From Chromera velia (lineage: Eukaryota > Sar > Chromeraceae): 20,000 bases of DNA. The stretch spans positions 1-20,000 of the forward strand of contig JAHBMJ010000149.1 of the NCBI GenBank assembly GCA_018398765.1. Direction: 5' to 3'. Below, piece after piece: positions 9,046-19,401 of this stretch (position 1 is the first letter of the stretch; every line of letters begins with the position of its first letter). Below the pieces are notes generated by a model. It saw nothing but the letters and a program-made list of their open reading frames with translations. It was not told the origin of the DNA and searched no databases. Made by a program: the position numbers and the translations under genes.

Positions 9046-11765
9046 ACACAGACAAAAAAATCGCGTCCCCGTGATCAGTCAGACACATTCGAGCATGCGC
9101 GGAAAGGGAAAAAAGGCGAGCAAAAGGACACGATCAACCATACAGATGCAATGCAAACCCATGCAACCAACAGAACACCTTTAAGGGGGTAGTCGAAAAT
9201 ATCCAAACGCGAAAGCTGACAAGCAGAAAAGTTTCCTCCCATTGACGCAAGTTAATCAGATTAACGTGCGCAAAGGTACTATCACCACTGCCTTGCCGGC
9301 AACGCCAACCCACCAGGTCTTTCCTCGAAAAACCCGTTTTAGGGACGTTGGCTTACTCGTGGCCTGCAAAAGCACACCATCTCTACCTGATGGCAGAGCC
9401 CATCACTCAACGGCCGCAAGCTTTCCAATGCAAGGTCTTACGTTTCTTTAGCTTTCTATTAACCTCTCAGATCTCTGTGAAAGAAAGAACGAGACGGACA
9501 TGCTAGACAGAAAGAGCGACAGAGAGTAAGACACAGTGAGGCCTGCACGGTATCCGTGCGGTCACATGCACGCATGCATCCCCATGCTGATGCATACGCT
9601 CGCAGCCGTTTACTTTACTTTTTCTTTTTTTTTCTTCATCTCTCTCTCTTTCGCTCTCTTACCTCTCATTCCCGCTTCGCTTTCCCCTCACTGTCTTCTT
9701 TTCTCTTCCGAGCCGCCGGTCTTGCAGCAATGCGGCAAAGTCAGACAAGCGAAGGCGGCTACAGCGAGGCAAGAGAAGAAGGACTCACACTTTGAACAAC
9801 ACACTCTGCATGACAAGAGTTTGTCTCGATGCAACCAGTGGAAAAGGCGGCCACAGCGAGAAGACAGAGAAGCAAACGACCGAAACTGGGAAAAGAAAAG
9901 AGCAGACCGATCGACTTTCTACGAAGCAACAAACAGACAGACTCAGAGGGACACGTGCGGCCAACCAAAGAACTAATGGGGCAAAAGTTCAGGCATGCAC
10001 ATGCATGCATACACGCTCCCACCACATCAGATCTTCATATTCATAAATGGGACAGTATCAAAGGGCACTGGAAGGCAGTAAATTAGAAAGCGGAGACTGC
10101 GTCAATACAAAAATTCTAAGAGGGACAGATAAGAGCATTCCGACAAATGTTCACTCTTCAAACTCTTGTGCACTACGACCGTTTCCTTTTCCTCTCATGT
10201 CTTTTTCATGCTGCCTTCGTTCCCCTTGAAGTGAGACAGAAAAACAAAGCAACTCCACACCTCCGTGGTTTCGAAACAAAGACGCAGATCGAACACCACC
10301 AACGACAGACCAAGCAAAAAGAAAGATGCGGAACTGGCGGAAAGAAAGAGGTAGCTAACTCCGTTTTCCGACTTCGTTTCACTTGCTCCCACTCTCTCTC
10401 TCTCTTTCTTAGACCGGCCTGCTAGAAGGAAGCGGGCGACAAACAGAACAGTACGCTTGCAACAGATCCCCTTCCAGTTTTCCTTTCTGAATGCAAGTAG
10501 ACGGGCAGACCAAGGGACGAACAAAACATGAAGAGACGGCGAAAGTCTGGATACAAACCGGGGTAAGCAACCGAAAGATCTGGTGATACATGAGAGAGAA
10601 ACACAGCAAACCTTGCATTCCGACGTGAGGTGAGAGACGGATAGAAAGTGACAGAGGCAGGGAAAGGCAAATCAAGACAACAGACATCAACGAATGAACG
10701 GCCGTAAACGGCAGCCGGTCAGACTTATTGGAGGAAGACGCCTGGCGGTACACCGTCTGGCTCTACGCAGATGCTCGCGCAGAGACGGCTGGCTCCACCA
10801 AAGCCCCCATCAACTCCCCTGCTGCGAGGGGGAGAGGCGATACCCAGAAAACCCAGAGGGCCTCCAAAGCACCGGCATCCCCCTGCAGGGAGAAGATACA
10901 GAAGGGATACAGAGACATGCACGGGCTGTTCCCTCGCTTTTTCTTCTTTTCTCGTTGAACCAGACATCTCTTTAAAGATTTCTTCTCTCTTTACTCCTCG
11001 TCTACTCATTTTCTCTCCGCCTCTTCCAGTCTCTTTTTCTTAAATTAAAGAGGAAGCCAGGGATAACCCAAAACGTTTCAAAGCAGCAGAAGGAAGCGAG
11101 AAGGAGACAGCAAATGAAGGCGCCCCTTCGTGCGCTCATGCTCTCAGCCACATGAGGGGTCTGACTCCCAAGTCATGCGCAAAGAAGAGAAGCCGAGAGA
11201 GAAGAAAGGTCACTCTTCCAAAAGGAGCTCCAGAAGTTTCGAATGCGCGGCATATGCGGCGCTTGGCTTGTTGTTCTCGCAGTCTACCTCTTTGACGCTC
11301 AGCCTTGCAATGCTCACTCCCCCCCCAAGTTCAGTGCAGGAGCACAAGGGCAGTCACAGGCAGTCGCGGGCACGCGCAGGCATAAGCACATGGCGGCGAC
11401 AATCAGACAGTCCTCTGCCGTTTTCACACGTAGCTGACGTAGGGGTAGGCAAATTGAATCGAGTTGGAGTTCTTGTCAACAGAAGGACTCGACGGTCTTA
11501 TCGAGCACAAACATACTCCGCGCGTGTCAGTAGCTGCATAAAGGGAGGGAGTTAGGACCGGACACATTGCAGACTGCCCCGCTGGTCTCTTTCTATCTCG
11601 TCTCTTCTTTCTGTCTTGTTTCATCCCCTTGTTGCTCCTTTCAACACATGTAGTGGCATAAACTCTCAACTCTGAACAAAAGACGCTCCAGTCATACTCA
11701 GTCGCTGGTACTTCGCATGCTCTCGGCCAGCCTCGATTCGATTCACCCCCCCCACCCTGAAGCAA

Positions 11766-11910
11766 CCCCCCTCTCCCCTTCTTTCCCCCCTTTTTCCCCT
11801 CCCTTTCCCTTCCCTTTTATCCTCCCTTTTCACCCCCTCTTCCCTTTTCCCCCCCCTTCTCCCTCCCCTTCCCTTCTCTTCCCCCACGACCCCCTCTTGC
11901 CCTTTCCTGT
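11766..11910. repeat. Homopyrimidine tract
   Basis: About 145 bp that are almost entirely C and T on the plus strand, with only scattered A and G. Frames across it are Pro/Ser/Phe-rich or Gly/Arg/Glu-rich artefacts. Long mirror-like pyrimidine tracts can adopt triplex structure; nothing shows this happens here. Confidence 0.85.
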
Positions 11911-12879
11911 TAGTTAAAAATGTGCCGGCGCCGGTGAGAGACGGGCAGCCGCCGTGTGCCCTACTCTGTCTCTCAGTAGGTCTGCCGCGACCCTTCTGCC
12001 TCTCTTGCCATCGAGGGCAGGCTTAATGACATTCTAGATAACATTTTGTACCCTTTCCTTACTTCCCCCTCCTTCCTACTCCAGGCTCGCCACGTCAGGG
12101 TCCCAGAGCAGAAGGCTTCCCCGGCTGGCACACCGGCCGTCGCCGCGTTGGTCCGTGTGGTATACCACCACCTGTCCCTTCTGTCTGTTGAATGCGCATG
12201 CAGAGTCTCACACACCCGATCGAACGGCCACTCATCGAATGATCTACACAACAGACGGACAGCCAGAAGCGATAAGCTCTCTCTCGGAAGAAAGTGATAA
12301 CCTTGCAGACACATGGTCCCAAGAGAGACGAAGGGCGTCTTCTTGTGTTTGGACGCTGTCAGAGGACCAGTCCAGACAGACCCAGACACGTTGGAGGTGT
12401 TTGCAGGCCACGAAGGTGGTCAGCTTTGCGCAGACAAGCAAGCAACCAACAACAAAGACAAGTGAAGGTGATCAACCGACACTCGTCCGGAAGATGGAGA
12501 CAGTTGCAGAATCAGCAGACATAAGGAAAGCATTCAACTGGCCGTTTGGATTGCGATGTACTTGTAGGTGGCGGTCTCAATGAAGTCAAGCTCCTCGAAA
12601 GTCCGAGCAACACCAAGCAACGTCTCCACCACCGGCTTTGGCGACCTCTAACGATCTTTGGGCTCTCTACCCAAAGACAAAGGCAAAGTCCAGGATCGGA
12701 CTCGAAGGGGATATCCGAAAGAGGGCTCCAGGCAGCTTGGAACATAAGGGGATGCTGAATTCCCCTACTCACGGTCTTTGCCTGACCGTGCCCATATCGT
12801 TGCAATCGGATTTCAACTGTTGCGTAAAGAGACAGATCTGATCTCCATCATAGAAGGTATACGAAAGTTGATACTCATT

Positions 12880-12896
12880 GAGCTGAGCGTTCACCA
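12880..12896 (-). promoter_or_regulatory. Candidate primer-binding site
   Basis: Three bases inside the 5' LTR the minus strand reads TGGTGAACGCTCAGCTC. A TGG start complements the CCA end of a tRNA. The matching tRNA is not identified, so this is a positional inference. Confidence 0.35.
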
Positions 12897-12899
12897 CAA

Positions 12900-13360
12900 T
12901 GCTTTGTCCCTTCTGTCCAGCCACCTTATGGCGTTCAGACAGAAGGTAAAGCGAGGATAAGAACCTTAGGAAGATCTAGAGAAGGAACGTGAGCAACACT
13001 CAGTCAGGCAACAGTTTACAGAAAGTTTATCTCTAGAGCGATCTGGGATTTCAATCAGCTGGATTCATTCTATCATACACGGTTTCTGCTCATTCCTCTC
13101 TCTCAGACTCTAGAGCTCTCTTGATCTGTGACGAACAGACATCAGACTCAAACGATGCTATCCGTTGCTTGAGTAACATGTTGCATGCTTGAATACAAAG
13201 GTCAGACTCGATCGACTTCAACAACTTTGATCGACGTGCGCGACACGTATGAAACAAAGCGTGGCGGCGGAGCCTGGCGTTGGCACGCAGACTCGGACTC
13301 ATTCAGATATACAGCGCATGCGAGGGTCCAGAGGGCGGCGCCACAGGGTAGGACTCTACA
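12900..13360 (-). repeat. LTR (5' LTR by inferred orientation)
   Basis: 461 bp, colinear with 8603-9033 but carrying 30 extra bases at 13237-13266. It starts TGCTTTGTCC and ends CTCTACA on the plus strand. The promoter of the element would lie here, but no TATA element stands out. Confidence 0.85.
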
Positions 13361-13364
13361 ACCT
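13361..13364. repeat. Target-site duplication, right copy (ACCT)
   Basis: ACCT directly follows the CA end of the right LTR and matches 8599-8602. Confidence 0.7.
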
Positions 13365-13377
13365 ACTAACCACTCAC

Positions 13378-13470
13378 AGCTTAGCACAGTAATAACACTG
13401 GCGACAAATAGACATAGCGGGAAGGCCTTAGGGTGGAACATATCAATCAATCAATCAATCAATCAAAAAC
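13378..13470 (+). mobile_element. LINE-like 3' tail ending in (ATCA)n
   Basis: An AGCTTAG start, then CTGGCGACAAATAGACATAG, a GGAAGGCCTTAGGG segment and GGAACAT leading into about six ATCA/CAAT units and a short A run. The reverse complement of 19402-19500 shows the same order of blocks with few differences. A 5'-truncated body and a microsatellite tail are typical of non-LTR retrotransposon insertions. The element lies 18 bp from the LTR retrotransposon boundary. Confidence 0.65.
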
Positions 13471-13831
13471 ACTGAAGTTGTGACTGAACTTACTAGTAGG
13501 CAGAGGTTATCGTAAAGTCACAGACTCACAGCCAGACCTTCAAACTTTGGATGTCTTTCAAGTTTGTGTATACATACATGCCAGTGTATCTATTACTAGA
13601 TCTATATTATTTTATTATGTATCAGACGTCTATAAGCCATACAGTAGTAGCCCATACTCTAACAGCAGGACATACTCAGCCGCTATAGAAGTCGTATCTG
13701 ACATGCAGCAGATCAGTTCGGGTTCCAGAGTTTGGTGGCGTGGCAATCGTCTCGCTGTCGCTTGCTGGTTTGCTTTCTCGGGACTGGGACTCAGTCATTT
13801 CCTTGACTCTCTCATCTCTACAAAAAGATTT
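13471..13831. other. Intergenic region downstream of the ankyrin gene
   Basis: About 360 bp between the LINE-like tail and the ankyrin stop codon. It probably contains the 3' UTR of the minus-strand ankyrin gene. A plus-strand frame starting at 13547 runs antisense into the ankyrin gene and is not supported. I see nothing else. Confidence 0.5.
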
Positions 13832-15601
13832 CTACTCCGGATCCGCTCTTTGTGCGTGCAGATCAGTGAGATACGCTCGGATCGGGGAGTCTTCCGGAAA
13901 CTCCTGTTCCGCGTAGCGGACGGCGGTGTGTCCGTCTTGGCCTACAGCGTTTACATCAATACCATGAGCAACGAGCATCTGTGCTGCTCTCAGTTTCTTC
14001 TGCTCGTCAAAGTCCAGCGGATTTCCTTCAGCGTTTCTGCATCTCCAGACAGCGTGGTGCAGAGCAGTACCTGATGGGCTCGTTATACTCACATCTGCAC
14101 CCCGATCAAGGGCAAGTTGCAGCACTTTTACACAGCCCCATTCGGCTGCTACGTGAAGAAGGGACCGTCCCCATTCATCCGTTGCATTTATGTCAGCGCC
14201 GCGAGCGAGGAGAATCTCTGCGGTCGCCTTGTTTTCAAACACTCGATCGTCCTCAAAACGGAGAGCGCAAAGCAAGGGTGTGCGCTGATTCTGATTCCTC
14301 GCATCGATTTCTGCGCCCCTATCGAGAGCGAGCTGCAGAACATCCACACAACCAAAAATGGAAGCAAAGTGAAGGAGGGTCTCCCCGTTCTGACCCCGCG
14401 CATTCACATCCGCTCCCCGAGTGAGCAACAGATCTGCAGCGCTGTGGTTGTCGCACACGCGGCCTCTGTCGAGAGCAGCTGTGTTCATCAGCGGCGTCCT
14501 GCCTATGTTATCACGTGCGTCTACTTCCACACCATGATCGAGCGCAATCTGCAGAACCTTCATACAACCGGCTATCGCTGCATGATGAAGAAGGGATTCC
14601 CCCCGCGATTCCTCGCGTGCACGTCCGCTCCGCGAGCGATCAAAAGATCAGCCACTGCATCGCTGTCTCGCGTCATGTGATCTCTAATGCCATGGCACGC
14701 CGTCCATAGAAAGGGTGTTTCCAACGCATCGTTCCTGACATTCACGTCATTGACAAGGCCCCGGTCAAGGATCATCTCCGCAATTTCCCTCTGGTTGCCT
14801 GAAGCGGCTTGGTGCAATACTGTGGTACCTTCAAAAACACTCTTGCCAACGTCGGCCCCCTTCGAAAGGAGAAACTCAAAAATCCCCAGAGGGCCTTTGT
14901 AGGCTGCGTAGCTGAGGGGTGTGTGCCCAGTATCCTGCCCCCTGGAAACAAGGAATTTGACCATCTCTGGGTGGCTCTTGTCACAGGCATAAACAAGGGC
15001 TGTGAAACCCTTGTCCGTACCCTCTTCACCCTCCGTCTCTAGGTTTGCACCCTCTTCCACTAACATCTCCACAGCTGGGAGACTAGCAGAACAGACGCCC
15101 CTCATAAGCACGTTCTTCCCCTCAACTAAGGCGTCTATATCGGCTCCCACCCGCAAGAGCAGAGCGAGGTCGTCCGTCCCCCCCCCTCCTGCGCAGGCAT
15201 CAACAGCCTGACAGAGTGTCTCCGCACCCACGAAGGAGCGAATCACGTTGCCGACTTCCGACGCAAGAAGAGGAGACAAGTCGATTTTGTAATACTGACT
15301 GGACAATCTGATCAAGCTTCGAATGGGCTTCTCTCTTCAAAGTCTGAAGGGTGGTTGTTGCCACCTCACCAAGACCGGTAAGGGCAGCAGCAACCCGCGG
15401 AGGAGGTTTGGGAGATTCGTTTTCAAATACAGACTGGGGGAGAGAAAAATCAGAAGGTGGAGGGATGCCAAGACTGCGGGAGACCGCCTCCGTGAGCACT
15501 CTCCTCTTCTCTCGAAAAGAGGCGACCACCCCAGTGACGTCCTTCTCAAACTTCTCCATGTCCCGCAGGACACATAAAAAACACTCTGGCAAAGCCTCCA
15601 T
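13832..15601 (-). pseudogene. Ankyrin-repeat protein gene with two frame breaks
   Basis: An intronless minus-strand coding stretch in three frames. Part 1 (from ATG 15601, start MEALPECFL) is a helical N-terminal domain. Part 2 (to a TAG at about 14572) carries several ankyrin repeats, including TALVYACDKSHPEMVKFLVS and TPLSYAAYKG. Part 3 (upstream of 14563 to TAG 13832-13834) continues them with LLHFASIFGC and LLARGADINA. Homology crosses both breaks. At about 15290-15300 a CAGTCAGT tandem shifts the frame by 4 nt. At about 14613-14618 a run of six G is one base short, so the expected GESLLHHAA becomes an early stop. Roughly eleven repeats are visible. Ankyrin repeats mediate protein binding; the partner is unknown. 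It may be a recent pseudogene, sequencing error in repeats, or an expressed variant. An upstream in-frame ATG at 15688 exists, but the N-terminus from 15601 looks more natural. Confidence 0.7.
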
Positions 15602-16520
<919 letters not shown>

Positions 16521-16957
16521 CTGACCTATCTATCTATTCCGTGTTACTCAAGGAGCCTCTTTAGATGCCTTCATGAGTTTTTTGCCGTGTATTCAATGCA
16601 ACGAGATGATGAGATTGAGATGAGGAGACGGATGAGAAGGTGAGGAACTGCCTCCCTTCGGGCTGCTTTCCGACGAGACGGAGAAGGAGACGGAGACGGC
16701 TTAATTGTACAGACTGAATGTATGGGGATCTGTGAACATATGAACATCTGTGTATCGTGTGTGCACAACATACATACACATCGAATCAGCTCTATGTCAT
16801 GAACATTCTGTGTGTGAGCGTATCCGCTTTTTCATGTGTTGTGTGCGCAGTTTCATTGGTTCATGCTGTTTCCTCTTCTCCTGGTTTTCTGACGATGGAT
16901 TGTCTGTTGTGTTCGAAGATGAGGGGTCGGACGTGAGTGGGTGAACGGAACAGAGGG
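16521..16957. other. Gene-free region after the SVIP-like gene
   Basis: Probably the 3' UTR and spacer. It contains GAGACGGA-type purine repeats at about 16612-16700. No coding frame is convincing and I see no other structure before the purine-rich array begins. Confidence 0.5.
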
Positions 16958-18950
16958 CAGATAAGAAGGCAGCCAGATCAAAGAGAATGAGAGGAGACGG
17001 ACATTAGACAGGCAGACAAGAAGAGATGGGCAGGAAGCAGAAAGGCAGCTCAAAGGAGAAGGACGGCAGAGAAACAGGCGGACAAGATGAGATGGAGAGG
17101 AAGCAAAGAAGAAAGACAATATCCCGTCTCCGCCAAACAGATCCCCCCCACTTTGGTCGCTTCCATGGATAGAATCAACAAAGCAAAGACCAATACTCAT
17201 CTTCTGTCTCCAGAGAACAGGACAGAGAGAATGCAGTGGAGGATGGACGGTAGAGGGACAGGCAGACAAGAAGAGATGGAGAGGAAGCAGAGAGGGAAAT
17301 GAATGGAAGGTGGAGAGACAGGCAGACAAGAAGAGGTGGAGAGGAAGCAGAGAGGGAAATGAATGGAAGGTAGAGAAACAGGCAGACAAGAAGAGATGGA
17401 GAAGAAGCAGAGAAGGAAATGAATGGATGGTGGAGAGACAGGCAAACAAGAAGAGATGGAGAAGAAGCAGAGAGGGAGATGAATGGAAGATAGAGAAACA
17501 GGCAGACAAGAAGAGATGGAGAAGAAGCAGAGAAGGAAATGAATGGATGGTGGAGAGACAGGCAGACAAGAAGAGATGGAGAGGGAGCAGAGAGCGAAAT
17601 GAATGGAAGATAGAGAAACAGGCAGACAAGAAGAGGTGGAGAGGGAGCAGAGAGGGAAATGAATGGAAGGTAGAGAAACAGGCAGACAAGAAGAGATGGA
17701 GAGGAAGCAGAGAGGGAGATGAATGGAAGGTAGAGAGACAGGCAGACAAGAAGAGATGGAGAGGAAGCAGAGAGGGAGATGAATGGAAGGTGGAGAGACA
17801 GGCAGACAAGAAGAGATGGAGAGGAAGCAGAGAGGGAGATGAATGGAAGGTAGAGAAACAGGCAGACAAGAAGAGATGGAGAGGGAGCAGAGAGGGAAAT
17901 GGATGGAAGGTAGAGAAACAGGCAGACAAGAAGAGATGGAGAAGAAGCAGAGAAGGAAATGAATGGAAGGTGGAGAGACAGGCAGACAAGAAGAGATGGA
18001 GAGGGAGCAGAGAGCGAAATGAATGGAAGGTGGAGAGATAGGTAGACAAGAAGAGATGGAGAAGAAGCAGAGAGGGAGATGAATGGAAGGTAGAGAGACA
18101 GGCAGACAAGAAGAGGTGGAGAGGAAGCAGAGAGGGAAATGAATGGAAGGTGGAGAGACAGGCAGACAAGAAGAGATAGAGAGGGAGCAGAGAGGGAGAT
18201 GAATGGAAGGTAGAGAAACCGGCAGACAAGAAGAGATGGAGAGGGAGCAGAGAAGGAAATGAATGGAAGGCGGAGAAACAGGCAGACAAGAAGAGATGGA
18301 GAGGAAGCAGAGAGCGAAATGAATGGAAGGTAGAGAGACAGGCAGACAAGAAGAGATGGAGAGGAAGCAGAGAGGGAAATGAATGGAAGGTAGAGAAACA
18401 GGCAGACAAGAAGAGATGGAGAGGGAGCAGAGAAGGAAATGAATGGAAGGCGGAGAAACAGGCAGACAAGAAGAGATGGAGAGGAAGCAGAGAGCGAAAT
18501 GAATGGAAGGTGGAGAGATAGGTAGACAAGAAGAGATGGAGAGGAAGCAGAAAGTATATGGGTAGATGAGAAGAGATGGAGAGGAAACAGACAGGCAGAT
18601 CAAAGGAGAAAGACGACAGAGAGACAGGGAGACAAGAAGAGGCAAATGAGAAGGCATGGGAAGCAGAGAGAGGGATGAATGGACGGTGGAGAGGCAGGCA
18701 GACAAGAAGAAAGCAGGTGGGCAGGTGAGAAGAGATGGATAGGAAATAGACGGTGAGGTGAAAAGAGAGTGAAGAAACAGGCAGACAAGCTAGCAGACAA
18801 GAAGGGATGAAGAGGAAGTAGACAGGAAGACTCGGACGAGATTCACGAGAAGGGCTACGAGAAGGGATGGCAAGGAAGCAGACACTAGAGCAGACAAACA
18901 GGTGAAAAGAGATGGAGCAGAAACCATGCAGAGAGGAAAAAGGCAGGCAG
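16958..18950. repeat. Purine-rich satellite region with degenerate flanks
   Basis: GGCAGACAAGAAGAGATGG-type motifs begin near 17006 in degenerate form. They are interrupted at about 17118-17215 by unrelated sequence, become regular at about 17227, and decay again after about 18556. The plus strand is strongly purine-rich throughout. The long minus-strand open frames over it are products of the repeat. Confidence 0.8.
17227..18556. repeat. 60-bp minisatellite, about 22 tandem copies
   Basis: The unit reads GAGGAAGCAGAGAGGGAAAT, then GAATGGAAGGTAGAGAAACA, then GGCAGACAAGAAGAGATGGA. Twenty-one consecutive units from 17281 to 18540 keep exact 60-bp spacing with no indels and differ only by substitutions at about ten sites. 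The unit is 20 codons long and free of stops in several frames, which explains a 243-codon plus frame (20-residue repeat with RQADKKRWRGSREGNEWKVE) and 502- and 700-codon minus frames. Confidence 0.95.
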
Positions 18951-18954
18951 ATCA

Positions 18955-19202
18955 ATCTAAAAATACGCAGTTTTAGATTTACGTTGAACTAAATTTGACT
19001 ATGAGAAGTTTAAATGCATGAAATAATATATATGTTCTCAAGTCAGTGATTTTACATATCTCAAACATTGAAGTTATTTTCGAATGATTATAAACCTGCA
19101 GACTTAGACAGCCCGATACAGTCGAATCTAAGTCAATTTAATTTGGAATTTAATAAGAAAATTAACATAAGATCGGATTATTGTATTACTTTATGTTTTA
19201 GA
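18955..19202. other. AT-rich gene-free stretch with hairpins
   Basis: An abrupt switch from the GA-rich array to AT-rich DNA at 18955. There is a perfect 8-bp stem ATCTAAAA..TTTTAGAT at 18955-18978 with an 8-base loop, and a second 8-bp stem GACTTAGA..TCTAAGTC at about 19101-19134. No gene is seen. It could be a small non-coding element. Confidence 0.5.
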
Positions 19203-19240
<38 letters not shown>

Positions 19241-19248
19241 ATGTTCCA
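19203..19248 (-). mobile_element. LINE-like tail remnant, (TGAT)n plus ATGTTCC
   Basis: Nine or so TTGA units followed by TATGTTCCA. On the minus strand this reads GGAACATATCAATC, the same junction as in the tail at 13435-13450. The body beyond GGAACAT differs, so it is an extremely truncated or diverged copy. Confidence 0.5.
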
Positions 19249-19401
19249 GAATAAGACTTTATGTTTTGGACGTTTGAATAGTTCACTCAGCTTCACTCGC
19301 GGACCCCTACAGTCACTGTGCAGTGATCGCTATCTGGTTCTAGATCTGTTATATATATGAGGGATAAGTGATAAGTGATTGATGATTGAGGTTTTTATTT
19401 T

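Larger units (their letters stand above)
9034..12899. other. Interior of LTR element without recognisable genes
   Basis: 3866 bp with many short frames on both strands, none matching a retroelement protein I know. It contains a long homopyrimidine tract (11766-11910) and Ser/Arg-rich low-complexity frames. Two short protein-like frames lie near the right end: 12313-12465 on plus (50 residues, with VRGPVQTDPDTLEVFAGHEG) and 12644-12534 on minus (36 residues, with FEELDFIETATYKYIA). Neither can be assigned to a family. Confidence 0.55.
8603..13360 (-). mobile_element. LTR retrotransposon, apparently non-autonomous
   Basis: Two direct repeats flank a 3866-bp interior, 4758 bp in all. The outer limits are set by TG..CA termini, by loss of similarity exactly at those points and by a matching ACCT duplication outside. 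The minus orientation is inferred. On that strand the interior begins TTG followed by TGGTGAACGC, a TGG-initial primer-binding-site candidate at 12896-12880. It ends with a CCGGGGGGGATC purine-rich tract (9045-9034) just before the 3' LTR. I found no gag, protease, reverse transcriptase, RNase H or integrase motif in any frame; the longest interior frames are under about 150 codons. This fits a large retrotransposon derivative (LARD) mobilised in trans, or a decayed copy, but the high LTR identity argues against great age. Confidence 0.75.

Noticed and set aside
8603-13360. Direct repeats as a plain segmental duplication
   Set aside because: TG..CA ends, similarity stopping exactly at those ends and a matching ACCT outside fit retrotransposition better.
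14117-14680. Plus-strand frames antisense to the ankyrin gene
   Set aside because: They mirror the ankyrin coding strand, which has clear repeat homology; composition is a shadow effect.
17227-18556. CRISPR-like array
   Set aside because: Units are contiguous 60-bp tandem repeats with no unique spacers, in a eukaryotic genome.
16853-18955. 700-codon minus-strand open frame rich in FHSFPSLLPLHLFLSACLST repeats
   Set aside because: It follows the 60-bp unit (20 codons, no stops in several frames); the 502-codon minus and 243-codon plus frames overlap it. No conserved domain and no natural N-terminus.
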